Position numbers and translations under genes: made by a program
Notes under the pieces: generated by a model
The model's database searches: none
Told to the model about the DNA's origin: nothing
The model's input: only the letters and a program-made list of their open reading frames with translations
Shown here: one piece after another, positions 62,785 through 64,000 of the stretch
Position numbering within the stretch: position 1 is the first letter of the stretch
Layout of the letters: each line of letters opens with the position of its first letter
From: Kitasatospora azatica KCTC 9699
GTDB taxonomy: Bacteria; Actinomycetota; Actinomycetes; Streptomycetales; Streptomycetaceae
DNA length: 64,000 bases
Reading direction: 5' to 3'
Assembly (NCBI RefSeq): GCF_000744785.1
Contig: NZ_JQMO01000003.1
Coordinates: forward strand, 1,550,001 to 1,614,000

Positions 62785-62821
62785 GTCTCAGATACTAGGA
62801 AATCCAACTAAATCTAGAGAC
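62785..62821. other. AT-rich inverted repeat downstream of serA, unassigned
   Basis: 37 bp with GTCTCAGAT at the left and ATCTAGAGAC at the right (one bulged A) enclosing ACTAGGAAATCCAACTA. Markedly AT-rich in otherwise GC-rich DNA. Could be an operator or promoter (GATACT at 62791-62796) of the following small gene. I do not recognise it. Confidence 0.5.
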
Positions 62822-63008
62822 AGTCGCTCGGCGCGGGCGTACCGTGAAATGGCACCCGGTGACCCCGTGTCCTGGACCCCACCAGAACGTCCGACACGAG
62901 CGGGCCGTGTGTGCACGTACGCACCGTGGCGGGCGATCCCCGCCAGGCGTACCACCCTCCTCCCTCATCCGACGCCGCCTCGGCGTCTCCTGACTCAAGG
63001 AGCCCGGT

Positions 63009-63173
63009 ATGCCCCCCACCGCAAACCTGCTCGCCCGTGACCACTCCGCCGCGGCCCCCGCCGCCCCGGCCCGCCGTCGGCGCCGCCGCAGCGAGCCGCA
63101 TCCCTCCGATGCCGCCGCCGCCCTCCAGCGCGCGCTCGACCGCCGCGACAACGGCGGCGAGACCGGCCACTGA
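63009..63173 (+). CDS. Small Arg/Ala-rich protein, unknown function
   Basis: 54 residues: MPPTANLLARDHSAAAPA, then ARRRRRRSEP, then AAAALQRALDRRDNGGETGH. AAGGAG lies 6 nt before the ATG, an excellent ribosome site, and codon usage is GC3-rich, so it is likely translated. I remember similarly sized peptides near serA in other Streptomyces, without known function. Cytosolic; the Arg6 run suggests nucleic acid or membrane contact. The upstream 188 bp carry an AT-rich inverted repeat. Confidence 0.72.
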   Translation: MPPTANLLARDHSAAAPAAPARRRRRRSEPHPSDAAAALQRALDRRDNGGETGH

Positions 63174-63284
63174 GACGGCCCGGCAGTCGGGGGCGGTCTG
63201 ACGTTCAGCGCTCCGGTTAGGCCATTGGCCTGACGCTTCGTCAATTCTCGGGCGCGCCTCCCGAACAGGCCCGATTCTGGGGAG

Positions 63285-64000
63285 GTGCGTACCCGATCCT
63301 CCTTCGTCCTGATCCGGCTCGGCCTGGTGCTGGCGCTGCTGGCGGCCGCCCCCGCGGCCTCGGCGGCGGCCCGCGCCCAGGGACCGGCCGAGCGGCAGTC
63401 CGTGCTGCTCGAACTCGACACCGAACCCGCCGCCCCCGCCTGGCACCGCGCCGCCGAGGGCGCCCGGCGCGAGCAGCGCTCGGCGGCCGAGACCAGACGC
63501 GCGGCCGCCGAGGCCGGGCGCACCCAGCGGCAGCGGGCCGCCAGCGCGCTGGATCAGCTCGGCCACGTCCTCGGCCGGGACGCCCGGGTGCTCTACCGCA
63601 CCCAGACCCTGCTCACCGGCCTGGCGGTGGACCTCCCCGCGGCCCGGCTGCCGTTGCTGCGCGCGCTGCCCGGGGTGCGGGCGGTGCATCCGATCACGCT
63701 CAAGCAGCCGTCCAACGGGCACTCGGTGCCGCTCACCGGCGCGCCCGCGGTCTGGGACGGGCCGCCCGCCGTTGCGGGCAGCACCGGTGAGGGCGTGACG
63801 ATCGGGATCATCGACAGCGGCATCGACTACACCCACGCCGACTTCGGCGGCCCCGGCACCGAGGCCGCCTACCGCGCGGTCGACGGCACCCGGCCCGCCC
63901 CCGCCGCGCTCTTCCCCAACGCCAAGGTGGTCGGCGGGGCGGACCTGGTCGGCGACGACTACAACCCCGAGCCGGGCGCCCCGAACCACCAGCCCGTCCC
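63285..64000 (+). CDS. Subtilisin-like (S8) serine protease, 3' part beyond window
   Basis: At least 238 residues, still open at the right edge. Signal peptide (RLGLVLALLAAAPAASAAARA) followed by an I9-type inhibitor/propeptide (about 40-140; SVLLELDTEPAAP, AVDLPAARLPLLRALPGVRAV) and the start of the peptidase domain with catalytic Asp in VTIGIIDSGIDYTHADFGG (about residue 182). His and Ser motifs lie beyond the window. The GTG at 63285 is chosen because it gives the complete signal peptide; the purine-rich GGGGAG lies directly against it, so the initiation site is uncertain. Secreted, self-processing protease expected. Confidence 0.9.
   Translation, partial: MRTRSSFVLIRLGLVLALLAAAPAASAAARAQGPAERQSVLLELDTEPAAPAWHRAAEGARREQRSAAETRRAAAEAGRTQRQRAASALDQLGHVLGRDARVLYRTQTLLTGLAVDLPAARLPLLRALPGVRAVHPITLKQPSNGHSVPLTGAPAVWDGPPAVAGSTGEGVTIGIIDSGIDYTHADFGGPGTEAAYRAVDGTRPAPAALFPNAKVVGGADLVGDDYNPEPGAPNHQPV

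Overview
The window is a very GC-rich actinobacterial chromosome segment. Its third-codon-position G/C bias, frequent GTG starts, leaderless-type starts, rare TTA codons and gene content point to the family Streptomycetaceae (Streptomyces or Kitasatospora). From memory, the gene order runs parallel to the S. coelicolor core region around SCO5441 to SCO5516: GlgE pathway, glgX, L,D-transpeptidases, serine/glycine genes, peptide ABC operon, mnmA, ligA, rmdB, gatCAB, ilvBNC and serA. I see no insertion sequence, prophage, CRISPR array, rRNA or tRNA gene. This is ordered core chromosome with some accessory-looking inserts.

Region by region. (1) 1-8.9 kb: trehalose/alpha-glucan metabolism. Maltokinase (cut by the left edge), treS and glgE lie on the minus strand, with divergent glgP on the plus strand. 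(2) 9.0-11.3 kb: a minus-strand four-gene type VII secretion-associated module (WXG/transmembrane protein, EspC-like protein, double YbaB-like protein, membrane protein) without any secretion ATPase. (3) 11.4-17.3 kb: glgX followed at close spacing by a heterodimeric ABC exporter. (4) 17.5-20.8 kb: two paralogous L,D-transpeptidase lipoproteins and a TTA-containing ATP-binding regulator. (5) 20.9-27.4 kb: gcvT-gcvH-glyA-sdaA behind a tandem glycine riboswitch, with two SseB-type genes diverging from it. (6) 27.6-33.7 kb: a peptide ABC importer in the order permease C, binding protein, permease B, ATPase D, ATPase F, with a long nested hairpin inside. (7) 33.7-41.8 kb: a membrane protein, a TRIC-type channel, an IclR regulator, cysteine desulfurase plus mnmA (tRNA thiolation), a LOG-family protein, an SDR, a hypothetical protein and a MetE-like protein. 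(8) 41.9-57.0 kb: ligA, an RmdB-like GGDEF-EAL protein (TTA codon), gatC-gatA-orf-gatB, a small ORF, a very large LuxR-type (LAL) regulator and a second GGDEF-EAL membrane protein. (9) 57.0-64.0 kb: an ilv leader peptide with attenuator, ilvB-ilvN-ilvC, serA, a 54-codon Arg-rich ORF and the start of a subtilisin-like protease cut by the right edge.

Themes. Carbon storage is complete in principle: TreS makes maltose from trehalose, maltokinase makes maltose-1-phosphate, GlgE polymerises it, and GlgP and GlgX degrade the glucan. Serine, glycine and branched-chain amino acid genes are controlled by RNA: a glycine riboswitch and a leader-peptide attenuator. Two c-di-GMP proteins appear to have opposite capacities. 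The first has intact EAL residues and no GGDEF I-site. The second has an intact GGDEF and I-site but a decayed EAL. Several genes show a TAnnnT box placed 6-9 nt before the start codon, the arrangement expected for leaderless or near-leaderless mRNAs.

The least-explained features are the orphan type VII-like module, the nested hairpin in the peptide-permease operon, the cysteine cluster in the LAL regulator, and a 37-bp AT-rich inverted repeat downstream of serA. No system here can be called new from sequence alone. All statements rest on reading the sequence and on remembered families; no search was run.
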